A DNA stretch of 6,554 bases from Oscillospiraceae bacterium (lineage in GTDB: Bacteria > Bacillota > Clostridia > Oscillospirales > Oscillospiraceae), in NCBI GenBank assembly GCA_020025715.1, contig JAHHRQ010000090.1:1-6554 (forward strand), read 5' to 3'. The translations under genes were made by a program, and so were the position numbers. The notes under the pieces are model-generated. The model searched no databases. It worked only from the letters and a program-made list of their open reading frames with translations, and was not told the origin of the DNA. This document shows positions 6,381-6,554 of this stretch, one piece after another (within the stretch, counting starts at the first letter, position 1; every line of letters begins with the position of its first letter).

Positions 6381-6410
6381 ATTATAAAAACATCAATCAA
6401 TAATTGTCTT
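6381..6410 (-). promoter_or_regulatory. Promoter of the trmB operon
   Basis: On the minus strand AAGACA (6410-6405) and a perfect TATAAT (6386-6381) are 18 nt apart. A second possibility just downstream is TTGATG (6396-6391) with TATGCT (6373-6368), 17-nt spacing and an extended -10 TG. Either gives a short leader before trmB. I cannot decide between them. The first overlaps the -35 box of the plus-strand promoter at 6409-6410. Confidence 0.6.
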
Positions 6411-6437
6411 GCACTCCGGCAGTTTTTGTTGTATAAT
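6409..6437 (+). promoter_or_regulatory. Promoter pointing to the right-hand tRNA
   Basis: TTGCAC (6409-6414) and a perfect TATAAT (6432-6437) are 17 nt apart. The expected start is near 6443-6444. The transcript would begin about 10-13 nt before the first copy of the tRNA-like repeat and about 93 nt before the actual tRNA. It is back to back with the trmB promoter. Confidence 0.75.
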
Positions 6438-6453
6438 GCTTTAGCTGATGAAA

Positions 6454-6551
6454 TATCCGGGTGTAGAACAGGCATAAAGGTTGCACATCTGAGATGTCCA
6501 TTAGAAGCAGAATTACATTCTAATTTAATATTGTATCCGGGTGTAGCGCAG
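6454..6551 (+). repeat. Imperfect direct repeat of a tRNA 5' end, 80 nt apart
   Basis: The 13-mer TATCCGGGTGTAG occurs at 6454-6466 and again at 6534-6546. Allowing two mismatches the match continues through CAG (to 6471 and 6551). The second copy is the start of the tRNA at the window edge. The first is not followed by a foldable tRNA. The 67 nt between the 13-mers holds two small hairpins: ACATC-TGA-GATGT (6485-6497), and ATTAGAA/TTCTAAT arms (6500-6506, 6518-6524). Confidence 0.8.
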
Positions 6552-6554
6552 TTG
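6537..6554 (+). tRNA. 5' end of a tRNA gene, cut by window edge
   Basis: The last 18 nt read as a seven-base acceptor strand CCGGGTG, then T8-A9, the D-stem GCGC and the start of the D-loop AGTTG. This is the standard order for a bacterial tRNA. The first base C would suit proline, but the anticodon is outside the window, so no isotype is assigned. It is preceded by a good plus-strand promoter. Confidence 0.7.

Noticed and set aside
6454..6533. Complete or decayed tRNA gene starting at the first repeat copy
   Set aside because: The D-stem, anticodon loop (no U33) and T-loop do not fit, and no acceptor 3' strand complementary to CCGGGTG occurs before 6534.

Overview
This looks like a core-chromosome segment of a Gram-positive anaerobe, most plausibly a member of Clostridia (Oscillospiraceae/Lachnospiraceae-like). 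The evidence is a Rex repressor of Firmicutes type, strong AAGGAG ribosome binding sites, sigma-A-like promoters, and a sigma-70/anti-sigma pair with a zinc-binding N-terminus. The genus cannot be named from the window alone. All seven protein genes lie on the minus strand and are closely packed. I saw no mobile element, CRISPR array or phage gene.

Reading in the direction of transcription, from high to low coordinates, the first block is trmB, xth, dus, an ECF-like sigma factor and its anti-sigma factor. Four of these junctions are 4-nt overlap, 7-nt overlap, 36-nt gap and 14-nt overlap, which suggests one operon. It joins tRNA maturation (TrmB m7G46, Dus dihydrouridine) and DNA repair (exonuclease III) to a membrane-linked stress regulator. 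A second unit starts in the 146-bp gap after the anti-sigma gene. There rex has a near-consensus extended -10 promoter with a Rex-operator-like palindrome lying over the -10 box, so autoregulation is likely. Rex is followed by a strong hairpin terminator that ends about 20 bp before the start of mnmE, so mnmE has little room for its own promoter.

Transfer RNA genes lie at both edges. At the left edge is tRNA-Ser(GCU) on the minus strand, cut at its 3' end, with a perfect TTGACA -35 box. At the right edge is the first 18 nt of a tRNA on the plus strand. Its upstream region (6344-6536) holds back-to-back promoters, one for trmB and one pointing to the tRNA. It also holds an imperfect second copy of the tRNA 5' end exactly 80 nt upstream of the first.

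Taken together the window is rich in tRNA biology (two tRNA genes and three tRNA-modifying enzymes) and redox/stress regulation (Rex, sigma/anti-sigma). I found no convincing novel multi-gene system. The points that most deserve a check are the leader of the right-hand tRNA, the rex-mnmE terminator arrangement, and the cysteine-bearing sensor domain of the anti-sigma factor.
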